NCBI RefSeq assembly: GCF_030272615.1
Contig: NC_081405.1
Span: 159,486,317-159,550,316 of the forward strand
Source: Cryptomeria japonica
Lineage: Eukaryota; Streptophyta; Pinopsida; Cupressales; Cupressaceae
Reading direction: 5' to 3'
Length of the DNA: 64,000 nt
Shown one piece after another: positions 35,728-47,843 of the stretch (positions are counted from its first letter, which is position 1; each line of letters begins with the position of its first letter). Under the pieces are notes generated by a model, which ran no database searches, had not been told where the DNA came from, and saw nothing but the letters and a program-made list of their open reading frames with translations. The position numbers and the translations under genes were made by a program.

Positions 35728-38700
35728 GGTCTTTCTTCATAGGCAAAAAAATCAGGCTATGGAAACTTCAGTGCAAAAGCTTCACAAAAATTGCAAATCG
35801 AACCAAAACCATTGAACTTAATAGAGAACGTATTTAATGTAGCTGATTGTGTGAATTTCTAAGCATTGTGTCTGCAAATTCTTACTAAAAGTTTGCCTGT
35901 TGCAGACTTTCTGAGAGACATTTTTGAGTATTCTAAGCAAAGCATTTATTTAAACATACACTTATTCATCCACATTGCAGGGATAACAATACAAGGCTCA
36001 CATATTGGTCTAAGAGGATGCCATGGTCTCACAAAGTAACCAAGAACCATATGAAATTATGGTCGTCTTGAATCCACACACAACTAGGGAGGATCCATAC
36101 GATTATGTATAACTTCCCCCTTGTTTATTTAATGGGATTAGCCAGCTCCAAGACATAGCCGTCAATAATCACTAAGAATGAACAAGTGGATCGTAGCTAC
36201 CCATACAACAAACACTTACCCCTATCCTCAAATTTTCCCAATGTTTGATTCCTTATATACACTCATCCAAGGTTATCTATGTCGATCTTGGTGAGGAATC
36301 ACATCACAACAAAGAAGGCAACATTTAAAAATAGCAAGAGTTTCACTAAACTACCAAAGATCATAAATATTGAAAGAAAGAAAAAATAGTAACAATAATA
36401 AGTCAAATAAATGTGTTCAATTCCAATAGCAAATCAAGCATAGCCACAATAACTACACAATAGAGAAAACTCACAATAGTGATTAAACTAATTCAAACAA
36501 GATAAAATAAAATTGTTGGCCCATGCAACAAAGATGAGAGATCATCAATAATTGAAGGAAACTTCACAATCCTTAAAAGTGCACATTACATAACTATACA
36601 ACTAGAAATTGTGGCTAAATAGAGTGAAGATTCATCATGACTCCAATAATAGTCCCTCATGTGTGCATTTGTGGCATGAACACAAAAACTCCCACACGGC
36701 ATGGCCATGTACCTAATGGAGAAGACATGCCTCTAGGCTACATGCCCAAAAAACATGACTATAATAATAGTCCCTCATGCATGCATTTGTGGCCTGCACA
36801 CTACAAATCCTAACATATCATGGCAATACACCTCATATAGAAGACACACCTAGGGCCACATTTCACATAGCAACATGCCTCACAAAGATGACATGCATAG
36901 GGCACATGCCACATAGCAATGTGTCTTATGGAAAAATGTGCATGAATGTCACACACCAAAGCTATATGTATACATCATGAGGCACATTCAAATGTTATCA
37001 AACGCAACCTATTGTATCTAACATGAGTTCCTCTCTACATGTGTGCAAATCTTCCAACACTAATCGCCACTAAGAAGGAATAATATAAAATGCATCTTCA
37101 AATATTTGTGTGTGTGTGTGTGGAATTGTGTCTTTGAACCCAAATCGCTACCATCAACAACATGTAACCATCACCTACACTATATCAAAACATAAGTATG
37201 GTGTGACATCATATCTATTTGCATAATGTCAAAACACATGCAAACATGAAAATCATCATAGCATGACAAAAATCAATCTCCACATGTTGGAACAAAGATA
37301 TAAATAAGATAATAGGGTAAGAGGAAACCCGTACCAAGAACCACATACCAACTATTGGCAATGTCATCAAGATAAATGTAGGATAGGATACCACTATGAG
37401 CCATCCAATGGTCCATTCTATGAGGAGAACTAGGGGATACTATCTTTGAAAGGTGTGGTCAATAGAGATAATCCCTACTAATGCCACAATATGTCACCTT
37501 AGCTTCTTGAGTTTTCCATTCTTCTACTTAACACCACATTTATTGAGTTCCTCAACAGTGAGGTTGGTTCTCAATAGGATGCACAAACATGTAAACACAC
37601 AAGCATGGTTTCATCATACTTGTATTGTATCATACTTGTACAACAATACAAATTCATTTTTCTAGTTAATTACTTAGTGTAAAAATAACTCCATTACATA
37701 ACATAGGGTAATAATCACCATAAGTTTTCAAATAAACTGCCCAAACATCAATTGGAGTTACCCTTTCTAAGGTACAAACATAATTTATTTATAACTTCAA
37801 AATTAAAATAATCACAATATATCCAAATAAGTTCAATAGTGCATGGAAATAGACAACATGATCCATAATTAAACCCATAAATTACCCTAATTGGATATGC
37901 TAATAAAATGGTGTCTCAAATAATAGAGATTATGTTGGACCTATAATAGAGATCTGGACTTTGTTTCATCATACACAAGCATGGTTTCATCATACTTGTA
38001 TCCAAATACACCATCCATAGATACGTACTCAGTACCACAATCTCATGGGTACCCTTTTAGCTGAATTTACCCTATATTTAGGTGAATCTACCCTTGTATC
38101 ATTCCTTGATCTAGTATGTCATTCCACCAATCAATAATTTTTCCATATTCTTGGGAGAATACACTATCCCTTAGGTGAATATGCCATATCCTTAAATGAA
38201 TCCTCCTTGTGATCATCATCCTAAGTCCTCTTTTTGTTAAGTCTTATCCCTTCATCTTTAGGAAAATCCACCTATCCTTATGTGAATCTACTTTCTCTAA
38301 GTCCTCTTTTTGTTCAAGAAGACACACTCAAGCCTTCATCACATTCCATAAAAAGAAAATCATTATTCCATATAATTGGAAGGAAATGATATATTGCAAA
38401 GATTACTATGAAGGTCTAAAATAGTAAAAGAGATGAGACTAATCTTTTATTTCTACTTACAACAGTGAATTGGTTGAGATATACTCATAGGCAAAGTGAA
38501 TGACATGTATGAGAACAACCTCAATAAAGGTAAAAAGGACAATAAATAGTAGTGATAGATGACAATGCATTGAATGTGCCAAGAAAAAGACAGTGGAAGC
38601 CATGGAGAAATCACTATCAAAACAAAGCCATTAAATAAAACTATGTTGGTGCAACTTGAGAAGCACAGTAGAACAACGAAAAAAGAACACTATAGGATTC

Positions 38701-39840
38701 ACATTACAATGACATTAGTGAACAATCATCTCTTAGCATGTATCTTCATTGACTTTGGTTTCTATAGAAAAATATAGTGATCATATGCAAATACAATTAC
38801 ATGGTTTGAAAAAGGATACATTACCATATGATATAGGCTGAAAAAGATAAAATTTAATATGTACTTGGAAAAGGGTCTTATTAGTAAGACTCATCATTCA
38901 TATGTTTACTCCAGTCTATGTTTATATTGCATAGAATATCAAATTTGGTGATACTATTTGAATATGTGAGCATATGTTATATGGTTTTGATCATTGGATA
39001 AGAGAATTGTTGCCTAGTAGTTTTCTAACGGCATTGAATATAGTGTCTAAAAGACTTTGGGCTTGAAACACTTTCTAAAGGCATTAAAAGAATGGGACAC
39101 TTTATGTCACTAGAAAATGGGAATATATTATACTTAACTTTTTTTTATCATCCCATCGAAATTCATTTACAATATCTCAAGCTTTGGCTATGACACACGA
39201 TAGTTAGGGTTCTTGCTTCTTGGTTCTAGTTAGGGTTCTTGCTTCTTGGATGGCTATGTAACTGGTAGCCCGTGTCTGATAAATATACAAACTGTATGTA
39301 TATTCATTGTATGATTAAGGGTTCTTTTTGTAAAAATCCTTGTTACTGTCGTGTCTAAATATTGTTAAGCATTTGGTTCAAAAACATTTTATTAACTCAT
39401 TTCGATCTTTGCATGTGTAGTGTCTATTGGGTCAAGGGTTTCATGATCCATAACTGTTGTATTTTGTTAAAAACGTTTCTCTGCTGCAATGTTTGTCAGC
39501 ATCCTCCCTGTGTGTGCCAAAATAGGAGCTTTGGAACAAGGTATGGACATCCATCAAAGCATAATCAATGGGGTTTTTTTTGTCAGAAATTAGTTGCAAA
39601 TGCTCCAATAACAAAAATCACAAAATGGGGTAGCATACACACAGCATGTGATTAATTCGCAAAATGGATTAATTCGCAAAAAAAAACTAGTCTCAATATG
39701 ATTGCGGAAAAAAATTAGTTGCCCTTACCTTGCTTGTGCAGAGATCGCTCCGGCGAGGGGGGGCAAGGAGGCAAGACGGTCGTTGGTTGCTTCGAATTGC
39801 TTCAATTCAAAATGAAAATGCGTTGTGTTTTTTTTTTTAT
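35728..39840. other. CACTA right arm upstream of transposase, no gene recognised
   Basis: This 4.1-kb arm should hold the promoter of the minus-strand transposase. I see no second gene. It contains the 118-bp repeat at 36641-36890, a (TG)n at 37099-37122, several gtgaatct-type short repeats at 38070-38300, and a direct duplication of agttagggttcttgcttctt at 39205-39248. The length is unusual for a CACTA arm and may include older insertions. Confidence 0.45.
36641..36890. repeat. Diverged tandem repeat, about 118 bp
   Basis: The text aataatagtccctcatg ... gcatttgtggc occurs at about 36645 and 36764, followed in each copy by acat/catgg and agaagaca. A third, weaker copy of agaagaca/agatgaca-catgc text follows to about 36900. 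Confidence 0.65.
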
Positions 39841-39966
39841 AAAATGCCCAATGTCGTCAGAATTCCGACAAACACGGGCATATTTTTTTTTAAAAATCAA
39901 ATTTGACCCCAACGCTCCTTGTCCGTCGGAAACCTCCGTCGGAATTTGACCCCAAATGTATTAGTG
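39840..39966 (-). repeat. CACTA right subterminal repeats and terminal inverted repeat
   Basis: Contains gtcgtcagaattccgac, gtccgtcggaaac and ctccgtcggaatttgac, then the inverted repeat (39936-39966) ending ...TATTAGTG. The next three bases, ATT, repeat the target site at 28796-28798. Confidence 0.92.
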
Positions 39967-42632
39967 ATTCTCTTCTTATGCATATTTTCTTTTATGTAAT
40001 GGTCTAAAGGTATGGCACCCTGACCTTAATGTTAGTCCTATTTTAAGAGGTGAATCACTCCCAGTCCAAGAATGGACTTATATCTAGGACATGCATTTGA
40101 ATGAGTCAAGTTATCTCACTTTTGAGAATCATTTTGTTAGAAAATTATTGAGTATTCTCAAGGGAGAGGTAAGATGGGGCTTGAGTAAAGAGGTGAAATT
40201 TTTTTTGAGGCCTAAGGACATTGTACCTGAACTGGGAACTACCCACAATTGGGGGTCATGTTTCTACTTCAAGGACCATGCAATCATTAGGGTTTTTGGT
40301 AGCCCTATTACTCCTAGGCTCTTGCCTATTACTATGCAAGATAAGGTTTCTTTCTAAGAAGTTATGCATGAATTGGCGGAAATAGAAAGGTCCTTAGCTG
40401 GTGGAGCTCATAAGAAAGGCTCACTGCCCCCATCACAAGTTTTTGCAGGAATGTATCATTTCACAAACATGAAGGCTTATGATATTTTGGATTCTATGTT
40501 AAATAAGTACAACCTTCCCCAGGCTAAGAACAAATGATATGATTTCAGAATAGTTTATTCAAGGGCTTGGGAAGGTAAATCCCCAACAACATCAATGGGA
40601 GGATGAGGAGGACCTCATAAGGAATGTTGCAGAATACACAAAGGTATTGAAGATTAAAGAAATGTGGTATGATATAGTATGAGGAACACAAGAAGAAAAG
40701 AACATATGGCTCATACTCCCCTGCATGGGAGATGATATTAATATCAAAGACAAGAATGAGGCCTATCTTCAGTGCATATCCAAATGTGGATAGGATTCCT
40801 TTGCCTCATGAGAGGCCTAGATTGGTGGTTGATTCCCAAATCCAGCAAGTGGAAGAAGAGGATCCTAGTTCTCCCCAATCTATTGGCTCCCCAATTGGTC
40901 CTGATTCTCCTCCACCATCTCCCCCACCTGGTTATGATGAGCCACCATTCGTTCCTACCATTCCTCAAACATCATTACCACCATCCCAAGAGCCCCTTCC
41001 ATGACAAAGACTACTTGCAGATGCTACAATGAAAAGGACAATGGTTGCATCTTCCTCCTCAAGTGGACAACTTCATCAAATCCAAGAGAACCCTAGAGCT
41101 CTGTCTCCCTTTCATACATTATCTATAGGTAGAGATATTCCATTTCAACCTTATGAAGGCTTTGAGTTTCAAGGAGAGACACCTCTGCCTCCACACAGAT
41201 TTGACACTAGGTTGGGTGTCACCATTCAGGATCCTTCTCACGAATGGGCCCTTGATGCCTTCAAGCTGGGAGGAGATCTTAGTGAGGACATAAGGTTAAA
41301 TTATTGTGAGCAAATCATGAATGGTGATGAGTTCATTAACACAAGGGAATTCCATCAGTTCATGATAAGGAACATGGTAGATGAATTGGAAATAAGGAGA
41401 GGTATCTAGCTTGATAGCTTGAGGGAGGATGAAACACATGATGAAGGATGAACTTATTATAGTTGCTAAGGAAAAATTAGCTATTATGACTCTTGAAACA
41501 AGGCAAAAAGTAGAGATGAAAAGTGGTTTACTTCTCTTTGAGGGGTGGGATACAGTTGTATTTGATGCCTTAAGAAGAAGGCATGATATTGATTCGGAAA
41601 CCATGGATCTAGAACAGAGGATCAAATTTATCTTCGGTATAATTTTTGATGTCCATCCAGATTAGTTGGTCATCTAGTGTTTATATCCAGTCATAAGGAG
41701 GCCAAAACTTAGTCATGAAATGGATCAATTATTTGGAAGTTTGATTGTCATAAGGGTGGTTGATACTTCTGCTATGGAAGTTATCGACATGATTATGCAT
41801 ATGGAAAGGTTCACACACAAGGTGGCAATAAAGACAGATGAAGAGGTCCATATCCTAAGGGATAGGCTGAAGTCATTAGAGGAGCAGTTGTATTCAGGAC
41901 CGATATACAAGACTCCTCCCCTACCAGAATATTCATCTGAGGAAGGAATAGGATTGAGAAGAGACCTAGCTCAGGCTAGGCTAGAAATTTCACATGAATG
42001 AATAATTAGATTGATATGTTGAAGATGGATGCCTTGAAGATGAAGAAGAAGTAAGTTATAGAGATGACTTAATCATTGCTTGAGTCCAAGTTCAATAAAA
42101 TTTTGGATCATGTAAATGTTTTTTGGGATGAGTACAGGGAACTCTTAGGGTTTTTTGAAGACCATTTAAGATGGAAAAGTTTCCTGGATTTCTCTCTATC
42201 TTATATGAGCAAGACAATTATAGTATTGGAGATTGCTCTAATCAAATCTCTCCCTCCTAATTTGCATGATATCATAGTACAGTTTAGGTCAAGGTTTGAG
42301 GTGATGAAGCAAATATTTACCATCCACAGGATGTGAACACAAAGGATTAAGTCTAATCTCAGAAGTTTTCAGTGCTTGATCACTTGCCATATGCCAAGTC
42401 TATTTGGCAAAGAAAGGAGCAACCTTCAAGGGAGAAAGATATTAAGGCCAAATTTAGATTGGAAAGTGGAGATCAAGACTAAATTAGATCCTATGTTGGT
42501 TGGCATCTTTGTAGATGAGACACAGATCCTAAAGAAGTTGGAATCATACATGGATGCATTGTCAAGGTTTGACAGTGGAATGACAAAGATGGAGGTAGCT
42601 AGGACCAAGATAAATGATAAAGACTACTAGTA
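39967..42632 (+). pseudogene. Unrecognised long reading frame, continuation past the CACTA element
   Basis: After the ATT duplication the coding remnant continues: VWHPDLNVSPILRGESLP, LTFENHFVRKLLSILKGEVRW (40110-40180), a proline-rich stretch at 40860-41000 (GPDSPPPSPPPGYDEPP), ALSPFHTLSIGRDIPFQPYE (41096-41155), and a probable coiled coil at 41790-41990 (EEVHILRDRLKSLEEQLY). Several stops and frame changes separate the pieces; a stop at 41002 stays in frame with the next segment. The length with the 5' part suggests an ancestral protein over 1000 residues. No known domain was recognised. Confidence 0.55.
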
Positions 42633-42920
42633 ACACATCAAAATACTTCAAGGCTACAAGCAAGATGGATTGGGAGCCTTCTGATTCTTTCTTCTCTTTG
42701 TTTCTGCATTTTTGAAATTTTGAATTCTTGAGTTTTTGAATTTCCCACCTTTTTTGAATTTTTTTTAATCTCTTTCTTGACATGTATAGATGAAAGAAGA
42801 TATTATTTTTGGTTAGGTTGCATATTCATGAAATTTTCAGATAATATTGACTTTTATCTTCTTTGTTTAATGCATATATTTTGTAAAAATATGATAAGTT
42901 GCTCTCTATCTATGTGCATT

Positions 42921-44040
42921 TAATAGGTCTACAGGGTTATCTAATCCTCCAACTTGATAAGAGATCTTGTGTAGAGAAAAGAAGAATTCTAGATCATCTA
43001 CAATAGCTACCACCTATAGAGAAAAGAAGAAGAATGTATGTCTCTATTGGGAAATCTAAAAAATTGTTTGTTTATTCTGTCAGGCGATAATATCTTTGGT
43101 TATTCCTATTATTTTAGCTAAAATTTGGAATCTCTATAGGTTAAATTCTCTAGGAGTGTATAGAGTCATCATCTTTCTATCTAACCTATTTTCCTTTGAA
43201 AGATGAACTTAAAGTTGTTTGAGAATTTCGAGAAACAACAAGTTTGCAAGCGTTTAAGAATTAGGTTTGAAATAATATCTTTGGTTATTCCTATTATTTT
43301 AGCTAAAATTTGGAATCTCTATAGGTTAAATTGGAAAGAGATTCTTATATTTGTGCTCATGAATGCCCATTTTTGCTATATTCCCGTCACATTGCCTTTC
43401 AATTTAACTTCCTCTGTGATTTTTGAAGTCTTATTTTGTTAGAGTAAAGGTTTTATTTACTTAATTAATTTAATCATATTTAATAGGTCTACAGGGTTAT
43501 CTAATCCTCCAGCTTGATAAGAGAGCTTGTGTAGAGAAAAGAAGAATTCCATATCATCTACAATAGCTACCACCTATAGAGAAAAGAAGGAGAATGTATG
43601 TCTCTATCAAGAAATCTAAAAAATTGTTTGTTTATTCTGTCAGGCAATAATATCTTTGGTTATTCCTATTATTTTAGCTAAAATTTGGAATCTCTATAGG
43701 TTAAATTCTCTAGAAGTGTATAGAGTCATCATCTTTTTATCCAACCTATTTTCCTTTAAAAGACGAACTTAAAGCTGTTTGAGAATTTTGAGAAACAACA
43801 AGTTTGCAAGCGTTTAAGAATTAGGTTTGAAATAATATCTTTGGTTATTCCTATTATTTTAGCTAAAATTTGGAATCTCTATAAGTTAAATTGGAAAGAG
43901 ATTCTTGCATTTGTGCTCATGAATGCCCATTTTTGCTATATTCCTGTCACATTACCTTTCAATTTAACTTCCTCTGTGATTTTTGAAGTCTTATTTTGTT
44001 AGAGTAAAGGTTTTATTTACTTAATTAATTTAATCATATT
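42921..44040. repeat. 560-bp tandem duplication with a 185-bp internal repeat
   Basis: taataggtctacagggttat occurs at 42921 and 43481, exactly 560 bp apart. The two copies align throughout with few changes. Inside each copy the block aataatatctttggttattc occurs twice, about 185 bp apart (43085 and 43270; 43646 and 43831). The duplicated unit includes the first 44 bp of the LTR that starts at 43997, so the duplication is younger than that LTR. Confidence 0.9.
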
Positions 44041-45303
44041 GATTAATTAATTAAGTCACCTTTTTCTTTTTTCACTTAAGCTAAATTTAGGAAGGGTTTT
44101 TAAGCATTTAATAATCATTTAATATGCATGCATCCTTTAGATATTTAATAATTAATTCATTATTAATTATTAATTATTTTTTAGGGTTTCTATCTTTAGA
44201 ATTATATTTCTTTATAAGGATGACATATCCTTCATTGTAAATTAAGCAATATTCAATCAAGCATTCAGTTCTTGTTATTGTCTTCAATATTCAATCAAGG
44301 ATGACACTTTTTGGAATTGTAAAAGGCCTGAAGCTTGTTGTATCCTTGTTTTCTATAAAAGGATATTCAAGGCCTTGTGTCAAGTCTCTAGGTCCAATAT
44401 AGAAATCTTATTTGAGTATTGTATTGGCTTTTTCACCAAGGGTGAATTTGCACAGAAAAAGTCCATAGTTTTGCAATATAATATTGTTAACAGTTTCATG
44501 TCCTGTTTACAGTCTTTTTGCAAAGGATATATAGAAGTACTTTGCAGTTTTCTAGACATCTTGAAATCAATTCCAGTGATTTCCAAGTAATTATCCTTAC
44601 TTGTTCTCCATAATCTTGTTTAAATCAATGAATCAAGGATTGTTGGTTTTACTTATGCATTGTGTTATTGAATTTGTATGAATTTAAGCTTCTTCTAAAG
44701 TAGAAGATTAAAGTGTTTTATTCAATCAAAGAGATTTTGTAGAGAACAAATCTAGTTGAATTATAATTTGGTAATTCATTCATGTTCTGACTAATGTCAG
44801 ATATCGGTTGTATAAGGAAAAGGATGTAGCAGTGCTCACATATCTTATATTGTAATAGTAGTTCATCTAGCCCAATGGACAAGACACTGTTCATAGGATT
44901 GTATTTCTAAGCTATGGAACTTGAATCTAAGAAAAATTACCTTATATTCAGTTTTTGTTTTATGAATTTAAGCTTTAAGGAATAGGACAAATTGGCTCTC
45001 ACAGTGACTCAAAATATATAAGTTAGGGATAAAGGCCATATCTAGTAAGCTCAAAGATTTTTTTGATTCACTTTGCATATTGAGAGCATATCTATTGCAG
45101 TACTAAAAAATGAGAAATGGGATTAATGAAGTATTGTTAAAGGGAGACTCGCCTAGTTCCAACAGAGCCTAAAGTGTAGAGAAAGTAACTAGCTCCTTAT
45201 CCCTGGTTACTATTCTATCAATTGGTCCACTGATCCAAACACTTGAACATTGAGGTTAGATTCTCATAAAGGATTTTGGAACCATTAGTTGGAAACACCA
45301 ACA
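43997..45303 (+). repeat. Candidate LTR, about 1.3 kb
   Basis: Starts TGTTAGAGTAAAGG and ends GGAAACACCAACA, so it has TG...CA ends with a TGTT/AACA inversion. The first bases resemble the copia LTR at 51097 (TGTTAGAGTAATTGGG). It has a plant-LTR flavour (atttagggtttctatctt, AT-rich first third). Flanks tattt and gaacc do not match, and no primer site or polypurine tract adjoins it, so its status (3' LTR or rearranged solo) is open. Confidence 0.42.
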
Positions 45304-45579
45304 GAACCCGTTAGAAACAACATTTCATCGCTAATTTCAGTTTTTGTTAACTTCTTCCTCTCTTTTGTGCACCTCAACAAATAATAACTAACACCTTCTA
45401 TATTTATAGCCTCTGCTTTGATTGCAAAAACATCTCCCACACAACAAATTTACATGAAAAATTTAAGTAAATTGAACAAATTATTTTTAAAGTTCACTAG
45501 AATTTAGGTCTTAGAGATTAAAAATATATATACAAATTTGTACGTATGTAATTTATATACTTGCATGTGAGATATATAT

Positions 45580-46330
45580 TTATACACATGTATATTTTTT
45601 ATTCAATCCTGAAATATGGTAATGATCACTAGAAATCAAAGGAATGTTTTCAAATCTTTTGTCTTCATCTTCATTGCATGCATTAGTAACAACTAGTGGC
45701 ACCATATTCCATTCACTGACATATACAAGCTCTTGGTTGATGCAGTTTTCATAGTTTTCCAAAATGCAATCACAACAAAAACATGAATAATCCATATTAT
45801 ACAATGTCCATGGGTGATTAATTGTACTCATAACAGAATGCAAAGATCTTGTCTTATTTATCCTTTTGCATCCATACATTGTTCTTCTATCCACACCTTG
45901 AAAACATACAAATGTTACATATTTAATTTAATACTAAGTAATATTTAAAAAAAATTGATAGCCAAAATAAACAAAAGATCACATGCCTAATATCTCCCAA
46001 AAAACACACTATATGGAATTTATCAATGCATTCCTGATGATGTATTAGTGTCATTTGATGCAAAGTGTTTCTTACACCATTTAAAAACATCATGTGCATC
46101 ATCTATATGATATCATGTATAATTCAATTGATGCTTTCTTAGACAACATTTGATGCAAGCTCTTGCACCATCATGTTCACTCATTCCATGCCCACTCTCA
46201 AAGAAGCTCCAAACGTGTGGTATTTTGTCATTTCGATGATATTTACATAGTGCATAAAATGGCCTTTATGACTTTAATTGTGATACACATCCATTAGACC
46301 AAAGAAAATTCGTATTAATTCAATAGGTGT
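45580..46330 (-). pseudogene. C-terminal part of an uncharacterised protein family (inverted relative to the rest)
   Basis: The minus strand from 46315 reads FLWSNGCVSQLKS, a stop, RPFYALCKYH, then VWSFFESGHGMSEHDGARAC and IKCCLRKHQLNY. After two stops and a gap the frame 45894-45580 reads RTMYGCKRINKTRSLHSVMS and a Cys cluster YSCFCCDC. This order (WSDG-x-SQFK-like, HGK-x-x-HDGAGA-like, then a CxCxxC cluster) matches a family of uncharacterised proteins that I recall from animal and plant genomes; I cannot name it and could not check. The matching N-terminal parts lie on the plus strand at 46700-54280. Confidence 0.5.
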
Positions 46331-46394
46331 AGAGATAGAAAATAATGATAGAGAGAATGATAAAGCCTTATAATGAGATTTAGAGTGAGGACAT

Positions 46395-46395
<1 letters not shown>

Positions 46396-46444
<49 letters not shown>
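46396..46444. repeat. (GA)n microsatellites of unit 1 (with a second at 46571-46616)
   Basis: About 24 uninterrupted AG dinucleotides, with a second run of about 22 at 46571-46616. Unit 2 has the matching runs at 52011-52027 (shorter) and 52146-52191. The run at the unit boundary is where the duplication begins. Confidence 0.95.
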
Positions 46445-46448
<4 letters not shown>

Positions 46449-46570
46449 ATCTAAAGAGAGAGACATTTAAGAGATGAACTCTCTTAGAGATAGAGAGAGG
46501 GATCTTATAGAACTAGAGAGAAAGAGAGAGGAGCTAAAGAAAGATAGAGAGGGATCCTTAAAAATACTTA

Positions 46571-46621
<51 letters not shown>

Positions 46622-46699
46622 AAAGACTTTAAGTTGAGAGAGGAAGATAGAGGACCTAGAAAGAAAGATAGAGAGACAAATATCTTTAAAAATACTTAG

Positions 46700-47126
46700 T
46701 TGAAGATAAGGAGGATGCCAAAGTCCAAATAATGAAAGTTGGAGAGAGATCAGGGTCACTTCCTTCTACTAGTATCGATGAGCATATTGTGAATCTATCT
46801 AAACAAGTGAAGAGAAATATTTCTTATAGAAATTTAGATCATTTACTTTAAATGGATGTGGAAAAATTGAAAATTTATAGTGAACAACCTAGACATACTA
46901 AAAGGAGGTCAATGAATAAAACTACAAAGGAAATAATTTCTCATTTCAAAAATCTTGATACGTTGGATAAATATCAATTGTTATCAATTGTACTTGTTCA
47001 TAATGAGTTAAAAGAGGCATTAAGGTTGTTCGGTATAGATATAACATTTAAAAAGAGGAAAAGTTCTCAACTACAAAAAGCTATTGTTAAAAATATTAAG
47101 AAAGGTTTGAGTTCCACTAGGAAAAA
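46700..47126 (+). pseudogene. Coding remnant, N-terminal part of the same uncharacterised family (unit 1)
   Basis: An open stretch encodes SGSLPSTSIDEHIVNLSKQV, a stop just before 46852, then MDVEKLKIYSEQPRHTKRRS and LSIVLVHNELKEALRLFGID. It is cut at 47126 by the copia LTR; the last residues of the apparent frame come from the LTR. The unit 2 copy (52300-52704) differs at about six residues in this stretch. The role is unknown. Assignment to the family at 45580-46330 rests on what follows at 53600-54280. Confidence 0.5.
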
Positions 47127-47497
47127 TATTAGAGTAATTGGGTATTTACTTGATTAATTAAACAACATTTGTTTAATTCTTTAAGTTCCCTATTATCTTT
47201 TTACACTTAAGCTAACATTAGGTGCACAATAATTAATTCTTTTTTTAATTATTATGTGCAAGCCTAGGTTTTCCCTTTTAGGGTTTCTTGACGTATTAGA
47301 GGTTATTTTTCTTTTCTTTGTATCATTATGACACTACACATTTTTGGTGAATATTGAGCTCTCCTCTTTTGAGCATATTTTCCTGTGTTTTTTGTTTTGC
47401 AGATTGTTCTTGCTTCATTGCTTCTCCTTGTGACAGATTGTTTTAGCTTGCAGAAGATCTTTAGGCTCCTGTGGTGTTGTGTTTCTCAACTTCAACA
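47127..47497 (+). repeat. copia 5' LTR
   Basis: 371 bp, begins TATTAGAGTAATTGGG (TG mutated to TA) and ends CTCAACTTCAACA. It is preceded by AAAAA. Confidence 0.95.
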
Positions 47498-47570
47498 TGG
47501 TATTAGAGCTTTGGTGTTTGTGATTTCTTATATAAATAACAGAAAGCAAGAAAAAGGTATCCAACATGGT

Positions 47571-47843
47571 ACCAGAATCAAGTATCCATGTGGACCCATA
47601 GGTCAAAGCTCGAGCAGTGAGAGCATGACCTTTCCCTGTGGAAGGAGAAGATGCCTAAGGTGAGGATATGTGATGTTGTTGCATGGCTTCCTCTAAAGCC
47701 TAGAAACATTTAGAGGCTTTAGAGGAAGCCATGCAATAGCATCATATATCGTCACCTCAGGCATCTTCTCCTTCCACAGGGAAAGGTCATGCTCTCACTG
47801 CTCGAGCTTCAACCTATAGGTCCACATGGATACTTGATTTGGT
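47571..47843. repeat. Inverted repeat (foldback), arms about 130 bp, 12-bp loop
   Basis: The left arm 47571-47701 is the reverse complement of the right arm 47714-47843 with about 10 mismatches and one gap. The shared text includes gggaaaggtcatgctctcac and aggctttagaggaagccatg. The right arm is the native sense copy leading into the protease active site; the left arm is an inverted copy that replaces gag. A transcript would fold into a long hairpin. Confidence 0.9.

Larger units (their letters stand above)
28799..39966 (-). mobile_element. Complete CACTA (En/Spm) DNA transposon, 11.2 kb
   Basis: The ends are perfect for the family: CACTAGTACATTTGGG at the left and, in reverse complement, CACTAATACATTTGGGG at the right, with about 31 bp of inverted repeat. 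The 3-bp target duplication ATT lies at 28796-28798 and 39967-39969. Both subterminal regions carry many copies of a ccgacgg/cgtcggaatt motif in both orientations, as expected for binding sites of the small CACTA protein. The transposase gene is on the minus strand (35727-31389). It interrupts an unrecognised coding frame that resumes on the far side. Confidence 0.95.

Noticed and set aside
46568-46759. Leu/Ser-rich minus frame ending in repeated SLSL
   Set aside because: It is a translation of the GA microsatellite.
47415-47606. Minus frame with WILDSGTM as a separate protease gene
   Set aside because: It is the inverted copy of the copia protease start created by the foldback at 47571-47843.
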